A model generated the notes under the pieces. It was not told where the DNA came from, ran no database searches, and was given only the letters and a program-made list of their open reading frames with translations. Shown here piece by piece: positions 33,998-41,946 of a DNA stretch of 64,000 nt. The number at the start of each line of letters is the position of its first letter. Position 1 is the first letter of the stretch. Made by a program: the position numbers and the translations under genes. Source of the DNA: Thiobacillus sp. (GTDB taxonomy: Bacteria > Pseudomonadota > Gammaproteobacteria > Burkholderiales > Thiobacillaceae); assembly GCA_024235835.1 (NCBI GenBank), contig JACKLQ010000002.1:124001-188000 (forward strand), given 5' to 3'.

Positions 33998-35122
33998 GTG
34001 TTCTCCTTCTTTCGCAAGAACAAGACCGAAGACCTCATGGCCTATCTCAAGGAAGGCCTGCCCAGTGCCAATGAGGGTCCGGCCTATACCGCCGTAAAGC
34101 CCAAGGCCGCCGCGGAGACCGGCATCGAGGTGATGGAGGCCGTAGGAGGCCTCGCGCCGGAATTCGAGGAGGCTGCGGTTCTGTTCGCCAACGGCAAGGT
34201 CGGCGACACTGCCACCCTGCTGAACCGCTACCTGCTGGACCATCCGGACAATCGCGACCCCCTGCCCTGGTACATGCTGTTCGACCTCTACGAGGCCAGC
34301 AACCAGCGTGCCCCTTTCGAGGACGCGGCGGTGGACTTCGCGGTGAAGTTCGAACGCTCGCCTCCCACATGGCACCCCCGCCGCCAGGGCCCCACGGCCT
34401 CCTCCCCCGCGCCGCTCATGGCCTATAGCGAAAAGTACGGCAGCATGGAGCGGGTGAAGCAGCCCAAGTTCTTCCAGGATGCCGCCAACGCCCCCTATGT
34501 GCGCCTGGACATCACCCGGCTCCAGACCCCCGACGAGGAAACCGCCACCGCCATCCTGGGCGAAATCACCCGGCTTCATGCCATGGGCAAACCCATCGAA
34601 CTCATCGGCGGCCCCGGTTTCGCGGTGCGCCTCGATGCCGCGCGCCAGGCGGACCAGCTCAAGGCGGAGGCCTGGCTGTTCCTGCTGGAGATCCTGCGTC
34701 TCATGGGCAAGGAGGAGGACTTCGACAACGTGGCCGTGGACTACGCCGTGGCCTTCGAGGTATCACCCCCCGCCTACAGGCCTCCCCTGCCGCTGCCCGG
34801 CCGGGCTGAAGCTTTTGTCAACGAACAGGACGCCACCCAGGAAAACACTTTCCGCCTGACAGGTGCCATCGCGCCCGGCACCGATGCCCAGATCCGTGAA
34901 TTCCGGCGCTTCGCCGAGGGCAAGCAGGAAGTGGACGTGGACATGTCGGACCTGAGCCGTATCGACTTCGCCGTGGTGGGCATGCTGCTGGAACTGGTCA
35001 TCGAATTGAACCAGAAGGGCTGCCGTGTCACCTTCCGGGACGGAAACGAACTTGTGAATACACTGCTTCAGATCGTCGGCGTCAGCCAGTTTTCCACCCT
35101 GAAGCCGCGCAAGAGGGCATGA
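33998..35122 (+). CDS. STAS-like domain protein upstream of hslV
   Basis: A protein of 374 aa from GTG 33998. It begins with MFSFFRKNKTEDLMAYLKEG and has two STAS-like halves: about residues 155-230 (YVRLDITRLQTPDEETATAILGEI) and the C-terminal 90 residues (DVDMSDLSRIDFAVVGMLLELV). A repeated segment (FEDAAVDFAVKFERSPPTW and FDNVAVDYAVAFEVSPPAY) shows an internal duplication. The function is unknown; STAS folds act in partner-switching regulation. It overlaps hslV by 4 bp. A perfect ACAAT/ATTGT palindrome lies upstream at 33948-33961. Confidence 0.7.
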   Translation: MFSFFRKNKTEDLMAYLKEGLPSANEGPAYTAVKPKAAAETGIEVMEAVGGLAPEFEEAAVLFANGKVGDTATLLNRYLLDHPDNRDPLPWYMLFDLYEASNQRAPFEDAAVDFAVKFERSPPTWHPRRQGPTASSPAPLMAYSEKYGSMERVKQPKFFQDAANAPYVRLDITRLQTPDEETATAILGEITRLHAMGKPIELIGGPGFAVRLDAARQADQLKAEAWLFLLEILRLMGKEEDFDNVAVDYAVAFEVSPPAYRPPLPLPGRAEAFVNEQDATQENTFRLTGAIAPGTDAQIREFRRFAEGKQEVDVDMSDLSRIDFAVVGMLLELVIELNQKGCRVTFRDGNELVNTLLQIVGVSQFSTLKPRKRA

Positions 35123-35658
35123 GCGTGGAGCAATACCACGGCACCACCATTCTGTCCGTGCGCCGGGGCGTGTCCGTGGCCTTGGGGGGCGACGGCCAGG
35201 TCACCCTGGGCAACATCGTCATCAAGGCCAGCGCCCGCAAGGTGCGCCGCCTGTACCAGGAACGCATCCTGGCGGGCTTCGCCGGCGGCACGGCGGATGC
35301 CTTCACACTCTTTGAACGCTTTGAGGCCAAGTTGGAGAAACACCAGGGCCATCTGGTGCGCAGCGCCGTGGAACTGGCCAAGGACTGGCGCACGGACCGC
35401 ATGCTGCGCCGCCTGGAGGCCATGCTCATCGTGGCGGACAAGGAGAGCACCCTGATCATCACCGGCAACGGCGACGTGCTGGAGCCGGAATACGGCATCG
35501 CCGCCATCGGCAGCGGCGGCGCCTACGCCCAGTCCGCCGCCCGGGCCCTGCTGGACCACACGGAGCTGCCGGCGGAAGCCATCGTGCGGGAATCCCTGGG
35601 CATCGCCGCCGACCTGTGCATCTACACCAACCGCAGCCTCACCCTGGAGACGCTGTAG
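35119..35658 (+). CDS. hslV: HslV, proteolytic subunit of the HslUV protease
   Basis: A protein of 179 aa. The catalytic threonine follows an 8-residue leader (MSVEQYHG before TTILSVRR); further motifs are ALGGDGQVTLGN, GFAGGTADAFTLFERFEAKLE and the metal/core region AIGSGGAYAQSAARALL. HslV forms a double hexamer that needs the HslU ATPase to unfold substrates. Unusually, hslU does not follow: after the stop codon come tandem repeats and a convergent regA gene. The stop codon itself lies inside a CTGTAG repeat tract. Confidence 0.96.
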   Translation: MSVEQYHGTTILSVRRGVSVALGGDGQVTLGNIVIKASARKVRRLYQERILAGFAGGTADAFTLFERFEAKLEKHQGHLVRSAVELAKDWRTDRMLRRLEAMLIVADKESTLIITGNGDVLEPEYGIAAIGSGGAYAQSAARALLDHTELPAEAIVRESLGIAADLCIYTNRSLTLETL

Positions 35659-35754
35659 CTGTAGCTGTAGCTGTAGCTGTAGCTGGGGCAAGGGGCAAGG
35701 GGCAAGGGGCAAGGGGCAAGGGGCAAGGGGCAAGGGGCAAGGGGCAAGGGGCAA
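35653..35754. repeat. Two tandem repeat tracts at the end of hslV
   Basis: Five copies of the hexamer CTGTAG (35653-35682) run straight into ten copies of the heptamer GGGGCAA (35685-35754). The hslV stop codon (35656-35658) is the TAG of the first hexamer. Such perfect arrays are prone to slippage and vary between strains. Confidence 0.95.
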
Positions 35755-35841
35755 GCAAAGTCTAACCAATCCCACAACACCTGTTTGTTTGCCTTTTTCC
35801 TTGCAGGCGCGCAGTGCCGCCCTAGCCCCTTGAACCTGTAT

Positions 35842-36378
35842 CTATTCCTTGACGGGCCGCTTGGCCAGCTTGCGCTGGAGGGTGCGGCGGTGCATCTTCA
35901 GGGCCCGGGCCGTGGCGGACAGGTTGCCGTCGTGTTCCGCCAGCACCTTGTGGATGTGTTCCCACTCCAGCCGGTCCACGGACAGGGGGGCTTCCGGCAG
36001 TTCCGTCTCCGCATCGCCCTCCTCCCGCCCCAGGGCGGCGAGGATTTCCTCCACCCCCGCCGGCTTGGCCAGGTAATGGGTGGCCCCCAGCTTGATGGCC
36101 TCCACCGCTGTGGCGATGCTGGCATAGCCCGTCAGCAGCAGGATACGCAGTTCTGGACTGGCGGCCTTCATGGGGGCGATGAGTTGCAGGCCCGATTCCG
36201 TTGCCAGGCGCAGGTCCAGGATCACGGCATCCAGGCGCATCCCAGCCACGACGGCCTGGGCAGAAACCGCGTCCGCCGCGATTTCCACGCCATGGCCGCG
36301 GCGGCGCAGGGAGCCCGCCAGGGCCTGGGCATAGACCGGATCGTCGTCCACCACCAGGATGCGCCACCCCCCTGTCAT
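35842..36378 (-). CDS. regA: RegA/PrrA/ActR-type redox response regulator
   Basis: A protein of 178 aa. The receiver domain has the acidic pocket (VVDDD), phospho-acceptor Asp in VILDLRL, and the conserved Thr and Lys (LLTGYAS, YLAKPAG). The C-terminal Fis-type HTH reads GNLSATARALKMHRRTLQRK, which is nearly invariant in RegA orthologues. RegA controls energy genes (cytochrome oxidases, carbon fixation, denitrification) in response to redox state. Its ATG overlaps the regB stop, so the pair is coupled. Confidence 0.93.
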   Translation of the reverse strand: MTGGWRILVVDDDPVYAQALAGSLRRRGHGVEIAADAVSAQAVVAGMRLDAVILDLRLATESGLQLIAPMKAASPELRILLLTGYASIATAVEAIKLGATHYLAKPAGVEEILAALGREEGDAETELPEAPLSVDRLEWEHIHKVLAEHDGNLSATARALKMHRRTLQRKLAKRPVKE

Positions 36379-37616
36379 GGCCCGGTCCCCGCCAGGGGCA
36401 GGTCGGCACGGGCCAGCACGCCGCCCTCCCCCCGGTCCAACAGTTCCAGTCTCCCACCCAGGCGGGCCAGGGCTGCCTTGGCCAGTTCCAGGCCCACCCC
36501 CCATCCCGCGGGCTTGCCCCCCAGGCCGGTACCCGCATCCGCCACTTCCACCCGCAGGTAGCCGCCCTCCACCCTGGCGGCCACGGCCACGCTTCCCGGG
36601 GAGGCCTCTTCCGCATTGTTGAGCAGGGTCATCAGCACGGCTTCCAGCACGGGATCGTCTTCGACGGCGGGCAGCTCCGCATCCACGTCCATTGCGACGC
36701 TGGCGTGGGGATGGAGCAGGCCCCACCGCTCCAGGGCGCGCCCCAGCCACTGCCTGGCCGGCATGGCGGGCCCCGCCACGTTCTCCCGGGAGCGTGCGGC
36801 CCGGCCCAGGCGGGCCAGCACCGCCTCCACCCGCTGCAATTGGCCCGCCATCAGCTCCAGGGGCGGGGACAGGTCCTCGTCCCCGGCAAAGTCCTGGCGC
36901 AGGTCGTCCAGGGTCAGGCGAACCGAGGCCAGGGGCGTGGCCAGGTCGTGGGCGGCGGCGGCGGCCTGGAGGCCCAGGGAGAAAAGCTGTTCATCCCGCA
37001 GGCGCTGCTCCCGGGCCCGGGCCAGGTCCCTGTCTCGACGCCGCAGGGCTGCCGCCAGTGCGCCGGTGAAGGCCGCCACCAGCACGGCGGTAAGCAGGAA
37101 ATTGACCCACATGCCCTGGAGGTGCAGATGCACTGCTGCTTCCGGAGAAACCTGCAGGGCCAGGGGCTGGTAATAGCCCATGAGCAGGGTATACATGAGC
37201 CCCACCCAGGCGGCCAGGGCCCAGGCCAGGCGGGGCGGCAACACCACGGCTCCGAGGATCAGGGGCACCAGCAGCAGGGAAATGAAGGGATTGGCGTATC
37301 CGCCGGTGAAATACACCAGCCCCCCCAACAGGGCAGCGTCCGTACCCAGTTGCAGGGCTGCCTCCGGGAAGGTTAGCCCCAGGCGGCGCAGGCCGAAACC
37401 CCAGGCCAGCAATGCCAGGTGCAGGGCCATCAAGGCCAGCAGGGGCCACCAGGGCAGGCGCGCACCCACCAGTATCACCGCCAGAGCCAGCAACAGCGCC
37501 TCCCCCAGGATCAGGGCGCCGCGCCCCCCCAGCAACAGGACCAGGGCCTCGGCGGGGGGGCGCTCCCGGCCTGCCATGCCGGGACGGGAAGATGTCTGAA
37601 TGAATCGGAAGCCCAT
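36375..37616 (-). CDS. regB: RegB/PrrB/ActS-type redox sensor kinase, lacking cysteine
   Basis: A protein of 413 aa from ATG 37616 (a further in-frame ATG at 37661 would overlap a RegA box). It has six membrane segments in the first 190 residues, with the quinone-binding heptapeptide GGYANPF at 105-111; the phospho-acceptor His223 in AAAAHDLATPLASVRL; and the ATPase domain with LLNNAEEASPG and ADAGTGLGGKPAGWGVGL. The redox-active cysteine known in RegB (Cys265 in Rhodobacter) is absent: no cysteine occurs anywhere, so sensing here probably relies on the quinone site alone. Confidence 0.9.
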   Translation of the reverse strand: MGFRFIQTSSRPGMAGRERPPAEALVLLLGGRGALILGEALLLALAVILVGARLPWWPLLALMALHLALLAWGFGLRRLGLTFPEAALQLGTDAALLGGLVYFTGGYANPFISLLLVPLILGAVVLPPRLAWALAAWVGLMYTLLMGYYQPLALQVSPEAAVHLHLQGMWVNFLLTAVLVAAFTGALAAALRRRDRDLARAREQRLRDEQLFSLGLQAAAAAHDLATPLASVRLTLDDLRQDFAGDEDLSPPLELMAGQLQRVEAVLARLGRAARSRENVAGPAMPARQWLGRALERWGLLHPHASVAMDVDAELPAVEDDPVLEAVLMTLLNNAEEASPGSVAVAARVEGGYLRVEVADAGTGLGGKPAGWGVGLELAKAALARLGGRLELLDRGEGGVLARADLPLAGTGP

Positions 37617-37650
37617 GGCGGCAATTGTATCCAGGGACCGTCCCGTGCCC

Positions 37651-37667
37651 TGCGACATCATGTCGCA
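37651..37667. promoter_or_regulatory. RegA-type binding box upstream of regB
   Basis: TGCGACATCATGTCGCA is a perfect palindrome around its central base, matching the RegR/RegA box GNGRCRTTNNGNCGC with one mismatch. It lies 35 bp before the regB start, suited to autoregulation. Confidence 0.6.
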
Positions 37668-37679
37668 TGTTCCGGACCG

Positions 37680-37777
37680 GCATCACCAACTAAGATGCAG
37701 CTGCTTCCATACGTTTTTCACAGGCTGCTGTCAGGTCAAACGTATTCTCGGCCCGCGTTCGCGGGCCGTTTTTTCTC
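37680..37777 (+). terminator. Intrinsic terminator of a possible small RNA
   Basis: CGGCCCGCG and CGCGGGCCG (37749-37768) form a GC stem followed by six T (37769-37774). No gene precedes it on this strand, because regB runs the other way. The likeliest explanation is a short transcript starting near 37680, either an independent small RNA or an attenuated leader of the copper receptor gene. The extent upstream of the hairpin is a guess. Confidence 0.55.
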
Positions 37778-37793
37778 CAAGGTTCATGATCAG

Positions 37794-37810
37794 TGCGGCA
37801 ATTTGTCGCA
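37794..37810. promoter_or_regulatory. RegA-type binding box upstream of the copper receptor
   Basis: TGCGGCAATTTGTCGCA matches GNGRCRTTNNGNCGC with one mismatch and shares both half-sites (TGCG-C and GTCGCA) with the box at 37651. It is 62 bp before the receptor start codon, and suggests redox control of copper uptake. Confidence 0.6.
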
Positions 37811-37871
37811 TTCACGCGGGTACCGGGCTTTCCTAACATGGCCAGGATTTACGACAGCCACATCGGAAAAG

Positions 37872-40178
37872 ATGAAACTCAAGCCCCTGGCCCTGTTCCT
37901 GGCCCTCCCCCCATCCGTCTCCCCCGCTTTTTCCGCCACTCCAACTACCCTGGACGAAATCATCGTCACGGCCACTCGCGTTCGTCCAGACAACCTTGGC
38001 GCAGTCAGTCTTGGAGCACAGCAGATGTCCCCCCAGCGGGCCTCCACCAGCGATACGGCGAGCCTGCTGCGGGAGGTACCAGGCGTCAGCGCCTTCGGTG
38101 CTGGCGGGGTTTCCAGCCTGCCAGTCATGCACGGCCTGGCCGACGACCGACTGCGTATCAAGGTAGATGGCATGGATCTCATTGCCGCCTGTCCCAACCA
38201 CATGAACTCGCCGTTGTCTTATATCGACCCTAGCGCGGTGCAGGAGGCCCATATCTATGCAGGCATCAGCCCCGTCAGCGTGGGGGGCGACAGCATCGGC
38301 GGCAGCATCGTCGTGGCATCGGCACCGCCGGAATTTGCCCAACCAGGCCAGGGAAAGGTGATCCAGGGCGAAGCTGGTGCGTTCTATCGCAGCAACGGCA
38401 ATGCCTATGGGGCCAACCTCAAGGCCACACTGGCCAACGAATACGCCAGCATCAATTACACCGGAGCCTACGCCAAGTCAGAGAATTACAAGGCCGGCGA
38501 TGATTTCAAGACATACACTTTCACCGGGCGTTCCGGGCATACGCTGGATCTTGACGAAGTGGGCTCCACCGCCTACGAGGCCACCAACCAGTCCATGTCC
38601 CTGGCCTGGAGGAATAACGACCACCTGGTTTCCTTCAAATACGGCCGCCAGCACATCCCCTACGAGAACTATCCCAACCAACGCATGGACATGACGGACA
38701 ACGTCAGCGATCAGTTCAACCTGGCCTATACGGGCCAGCAGGATTGGGGAACGCTTAAGGCCCGTGCGTACTACGAACACACGGAACATGAGATGGATTT
38801 CGGCGCCGACAAGCGTTACTGGTATGGCGCTGCCTCCGGCGGCAGCAATCCGCCCGGGGGCAATGGCATAGACTGTTCCGCCGGCGGCATTGGTCCTTTG
38901 TGCGCCGCGGGCATGCCCATGTATACCGATGGCAAGAACACCGGCCTCAACATCGGCGCCGACATCCGGCTAAAACAGGGCGACATCCTTCGCATCGGCG
39001 CCGAATACCAGGCTTACAGCCTGGACGACTGGTGGACCCCGTCCGGGGCCGGCATGTGGCCCAACACCTTCTGGAACATCAGCGACGGCCAGCGTGACCG
39101 CTATGCGGTTTTCGGCGAATGGGAAGCCCGCCTGACCCCTGCCTGGACCAGCCTGCTGGGCCTGCGTCATGAAACCGTGAAGATGGATGCGGGCAACGTG
39201 CAGGGCTACGACTCCACCACAAATGGCATGGCCCCCATGTTCCATTTCCAGATGCGGGACGCCAACGCCTTCAACGCGCTGAGCCATGACAGGACTGACC
39301 ACAACTGGGATCTCAGTTGGCTGGCCCGGTATGTACCGGACGCCACGCGAACCTATGAAGTTGGCCTTGCGCAAAAAACCCGTTCGCCCAACCTCTATGA
39401 ACGCTATACCTGGTCCACCTGGCAGATGGCAGCGCTGATGAACAACTTCGTCGGCGATGGCAACGGCTATGTGGGCAATCTGGACCTCAAGCCCGAAGTA
39501 GCCCATACCCTGAGTCTGAGCGCGGACTGGCACGATGCGGGCAAGGAGCGCTGGGGTGTCAAGGTTACGCCCTACTACACCCATGTTCGGGACTACATCG
39601 ACGCGGTGCAGTGGGATCCTGCCACCAACGCCCCCCGCGCCGTTCCCGTAGCCAACAACTTCACCGTGCTCAAGTACTTCAACCAGTCCGCGCGGCTGTA
39701 TGGCGTGGACCTTTCTGCCCACACGATCTTGGTGACCGGCACCGGTTTCGGCGACCTGAACGTGAAGGGCGTGGTGAACTTCACAAAGGGGGAAAACCGC
39801 GATACGGGCGATAACCTTTACAACGTCATGCCCCTCAACGCAAAGCTGGCCCTGACGCAAAGCATGGGCCCCTGGCGCAACACCCTGGAAGGCGAGTTTG
39901 TGGCCCGCAAGGATGATGTCTCCAGTGTCCGCAACGAAATGCAAACCCCGGGATATGGTCTCGTCCACCTGCGTAGCCGTTATGAACGCAAGGACTGGAA
40001 CGTGGACTTCGGCATCGAGAACCTGTTCGACCGTTTCTACTATATGCCCCTGGGTGGCGCCTACGTGGGCCAGGGTACGACCATGACCATTCCGCCCGCG
40101 CCCAACCAGCCCCAATGGGGCACCCCGGTACCCGGACCAGGACGCTCCGTTTACGCGGGCCTGAACGTGAAATTCTGA
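37872..40178 (+). CDS. TonB-dependent copper receptor (OprC/NosA family)
   Basis: A protein of 768 aa. A signal peptide (cut near AFSA) is followed by a TonB-box region DEIIVTATRV, a plug domain and a 22-strand barrel ending in the outer-membrane signature YAGLNVKF. The copper site known in OprC, CxxxM plus HxM, is present as Cys107-Met111 in ACPNHMNSPLS and His306-Met308 in EHEMDFG. NosA/OprC bring copper across the outer membrane for cupro-enzymes such as nitrous oxide reductase or cytochrome oxidase. It is followed after 41 bp by a PCuAC chaperone gene, and preceded by a RegA-type box. Confidence 0.93.
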   Translation: MKLKPLALFLALPPSVSPAFSATPTTLDEIIVTATRVRPDNLGAVSLGAQQMSPQRASTSDTASLLREVPGVSAFGAGGVSSLPVMHGLADDRLRIKVDGMDLIAACPNHMNSPLSYIDPSAVQEAHIYAGISPVSVGGDSIGGSIVVASAPPEFAQPGQGKVIQGEAGAFYRSNGNAYGANLKATLANEYASINYTGAYAKSENYKAGDDFKTYTFTGRSGHTLDLDEVGSTAYEATNQSMSLAWRNNDHLVSFKYGRQHIPYENYPNQRMDMTDNVSDQFNLAYTGQQDWGTLKARAYYEHTEHEMDFGADKRYWYGAASGGSNPPGGNGIDCSAGGIGPLCAAGMPMYTDGKNTGLNIGADIRLKQGDILRIGAEYQAYSLDDWWTPSGAGMWPNTFWNISDGQRDRYAVFGEWEARLTPAWTSLLGLRHETVKMDAGNVQGYDSTTNGMAPMFHFQMRDANAFNALSHDRTDHNWDLSWLARYVPDATRTYEVGLAQKTRSPNLYERYTWSTWQMAALMNNFVGDGNGYVGNLDLKPEVAHTLSLSADWHDAGKERWGVKVTPYYTHVRDYIDAVQWDPATNAPRAVPVANNFTVLKYFNQSARLYGVDLSAHTILVTGTGFGDLNVKGVVNFTKGENRDTGDNLYNVMPLNAKLALTQSMGPWRNTLEGEFVARKDDVSSVRNEMQTPGYGLVHLRSRYERKDWNVDFGIENLFDRFYYMPLGGAYVGQGTTMTIPPAPNQPQWGTPVPGPGRSVYAGLNVKF

Positions 40179-40219
40179 GGGGCGTATCCTGGGCCCCTGG
40201 ACACAAGAAAGGAACTTCC

Positions 40220-40669
40220 ATGCAACGCACACTGATCCTTGCCCTGCTGGGCCTTACCCTTTCGGCCAGTGCCTTGGCGGACAACGTCAAGGTGGACAAC
40301 GCCTGGGTGCGGGCCACGGCCCCCGGCCAGAAGGTGGCCGGCGGCTTCCTGGACCTGACCGCCGACGCGGACATGAAACTGGTGGGTGGCAGCAGCCCGG
40401 CTTCCAGCACCCTGGAACTGCACATGATGAAGATGGATGGCGGGGTGATGGAGATGCGCCAGATTCCGGAGATCGCTCTGCCCAAGGGCAAGACGGTGAG
40501 CCTGAAGCCCGGCGGGCTGCACATCATGTTCATCGACCTGAAGCAGCGGATCAGGGAGGGCGACAAGGTGCCCGTCACCCTGACCGTGAAGAATGCCGCC
40601 GGCAAGGAGCAGCAGTTGCAGGTGGAAGCCCAGGCCATGCGTGCCGGGGGCATGGCCCATCACCACTGA
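40220..40669 (+). CDS. Periplasmic copper chaperone PCu(A)C
   Basis: A protein of 149 aa with a signal peptide ending SALA. It contains the family copper motif H(M)x10Mx21HxM: His-Met in LHMMKMDGG, Met in VMEMRQ and His-x-Met in GLHIMFID. A His/Met-rich tail (MRAGGMAHHH) adds ligands. PCuAC delivers Cu(I) to the CuA or CuB site of cytochrome oxidases or to NosZ. Cotranscription with the copper receptor makes an uptake-and-delivery pair. Confidence 0.93.
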   Translation: MQRTLILALLGLTLSASALADNVKVDNAWVRATAPGQKVAGGFLDLTADADMKLVGGSSPASSTLELHMMKMDGGVMEMRQIPEIALPKGKTVSLKPGGLHIMFIDLKQRIREGDKVPVTLTVKNAAGKEQQLQVEAQAMRAGGMAHHH

Positions 40670-40687
40670 AACAGCACACCCAGAAAC

Positions 40688-40718
40688 AAAAAAGCCGGCG
40701 AGTTCAGCCGGCTTTTTT
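40688..40718. terminator. Bidirectional terminator between the copper operon and phoU
   Basis: AAAAAA-GCCGGC (stem 40694-40699) pairs with GCCGGC-TTTTTT (40707-40718). The A and T runs on the two sides let it end both the rightward copper operon and the leftward phoU transcript. Confidence 0.9.
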
Positions 40719-40735
40719 GTTGGGAGAAACCGGAC

Positions 40736-41434
40736 TTACTGGATTTCCCGTTCCAGTTCCTCGATGGTGGTGTGGCGCACGTCCTTGCCCTTCACCATGA
40801 ACACCACGTACTCGGACATGTTCTTGGCATGGTCGCCGATCCGCTCGATGGCCTTCACCACGAACAGCAGGTCGATGAAGGTGGAGATGGTGCGGGGGTC
40901 TTCCATCATGAAGGTGATGAGGTGGCGGGTGATGAGGTGGAATTCCTCGTCCACCTCCATGTCCTGGCGCGCCACGTTGGCCGCGCCGGACACGTCCAGG
41001 CGGGCGAAGGCGTCCAGGGACTCCCGCAGCATCTTGATGGCCAGCCCGGACATGTACTTGATCTCGTTGTAGCGGGGCGTGACCATGCGGTCGGCCTCGT
41101 ACACTTTCACCGCGTAGCGGGCGATCTTGGAGGCCTCGTCGCCGATGCGCTCCAGGTCGGTGATGGTCTTGATGATGGTGAGGATCATGCGCAGGTCGCC
41201 GGCGGTGGGCTGGCGACGGGCGATGATGTTGGTGCAGGCCTCGTCCACGGCCACTTCCAGGGCGTTGACCCGGTGGTCGTTGGCAATGACCTCTTCCGCC
41301 ATGACCGCGTTGCCCGTGATCAGGGCATCCACCGCCTTGTTGACCTGCTCCTCCACCAGTCCGCCCATTTCCAGCACGCGCGCCCGCACGGCTTCCATGT
41401 CGGTATCGAACTGTTTATAGATATGTTCGCTCAT
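40736..41434 (-). CDS. phoU: Phosphate-signalling protein PhoU
   Basis: A protein of 232 aa, all-helical, with the two PhoU repeats: EVIANDHRVNALEVAVDEAC in the first and DMEVDEEFHLITRHLITFMM in the second, and the metal-cluster motif DLERIGDEASKIARYA paired with AIERIGDHAKNMSEYVVFM. PhoU links the Pst transporter to PhoR and shuts off the Pho response when phosphate is ample. It stands alone here, 5 kb from phoBR and without pst genes. Confidence 0.95.
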   Translation of the reverse strand: MSEHIYKQFDTDMEAVRARVLEMGGLVEEQVNKAVDALITGNAVMAEEVIANDHRVNALEVAVDEACTNIIARRQPTAGDLRMILTIIKTITDLERIGDEASKIARYAVKVYEADRMVTPRYNEIKYMSGLAIKMLRESLDAFARLDVSGAANVARQDMEVDEEFHLITRHLITFMMEDPRTISTFIDLLFVVKAIERIGDHAKNMSEYVVFMVKGKDVRHTTIEELEREIQ

Positions 41435-41518
41435 CTCTCATCCTTCATATTGACCGCCACTCCGGCGGGAACCCCCACCAGGTTCAATCGATTATAGGGG
41501 TGCCGGGCCACCGATGTA

Positions 41519-41944
41519 TTACAAGTCGGTGACAAAAGGCACCGCCAAGCGTTCCCCGTCAAGGGAGAGTTCCATGATCCAGTCCCGGCGCCCGGTGACA
41601 CAGACGGGCAAGGTGATGCTGGATTCAAACACACCATCCTTATCGGCCCGCAGGGTGTAGAGATTGAATCCCATGTCCATGCCCTCCATGGTGAAACGGG
41701 CTTCCACCTTGTCAGCATGGGGGGCTTCCACCCGGACCAGGAAGGCCTGAAGCGGCTTCAATTCCCCCACCATGGACACCGCCACGCTGGCGCCTGACAG
41801 GTCCATGCGGCAGCCCTTGTGCACATCGGGGCACTTCATGACGTGCAGCCGGCCATCGCCTTGTGGGGAATGACCCTGCCAGACCACCAGCCCCACCAGG
41901 ACCAGGAGCAGCAGGGGAAACAGTCGCCAGAGTTTTGTTTTCAT
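41519..41944 (-). CDS. Membrane-anchored hypothetical protein
   Basis: A protein of 141 aa with one N-terminal anchor or signal (LWRLFPLLLLVLVGLVVW). The outer part has a beta-sandwich look: VAVSMVGELKPLQAFLVRVE, FTMEGMDMGFNLYTLRAD and VTGRRDWIMELSLDG, and the Cys pair MKCPDVHKGCRMD. It resembles small periplasmic proteins of the FixH/YtkA type but I cannot assign it. It starts just before the stop codon of the upstream Nudix-ThiE gene. Confidence 0.6.
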   Translation of the reverse strand: MKTKLWRLFPLLLLVLVGLVVWQGHSPQGDGRLHVMKCPDVHKGCRMDLSGASVAVSMVGELKPLQAFLVRVEAPHADKVEARFTMEGMDMGFNLYTLRADKDGVFESSITLPVCVTGRRDWIMELSLDGERLAVPFVTDL

Positions 41945-41946
41945 GT

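Noticed and set aside
35842..37661. Long plus-strand frames opposite regA and regB
   Set aside because: Shadow frames caused by high G+C codon use; Gln/His/Gly-rich with no domain.
37749..37774. Reading the hairpin as a terminator of regB or of the copper receptor
   Set aside because: The T-run is on the plus strand, upstream of the receptor gene and on the wrong strand for regB.
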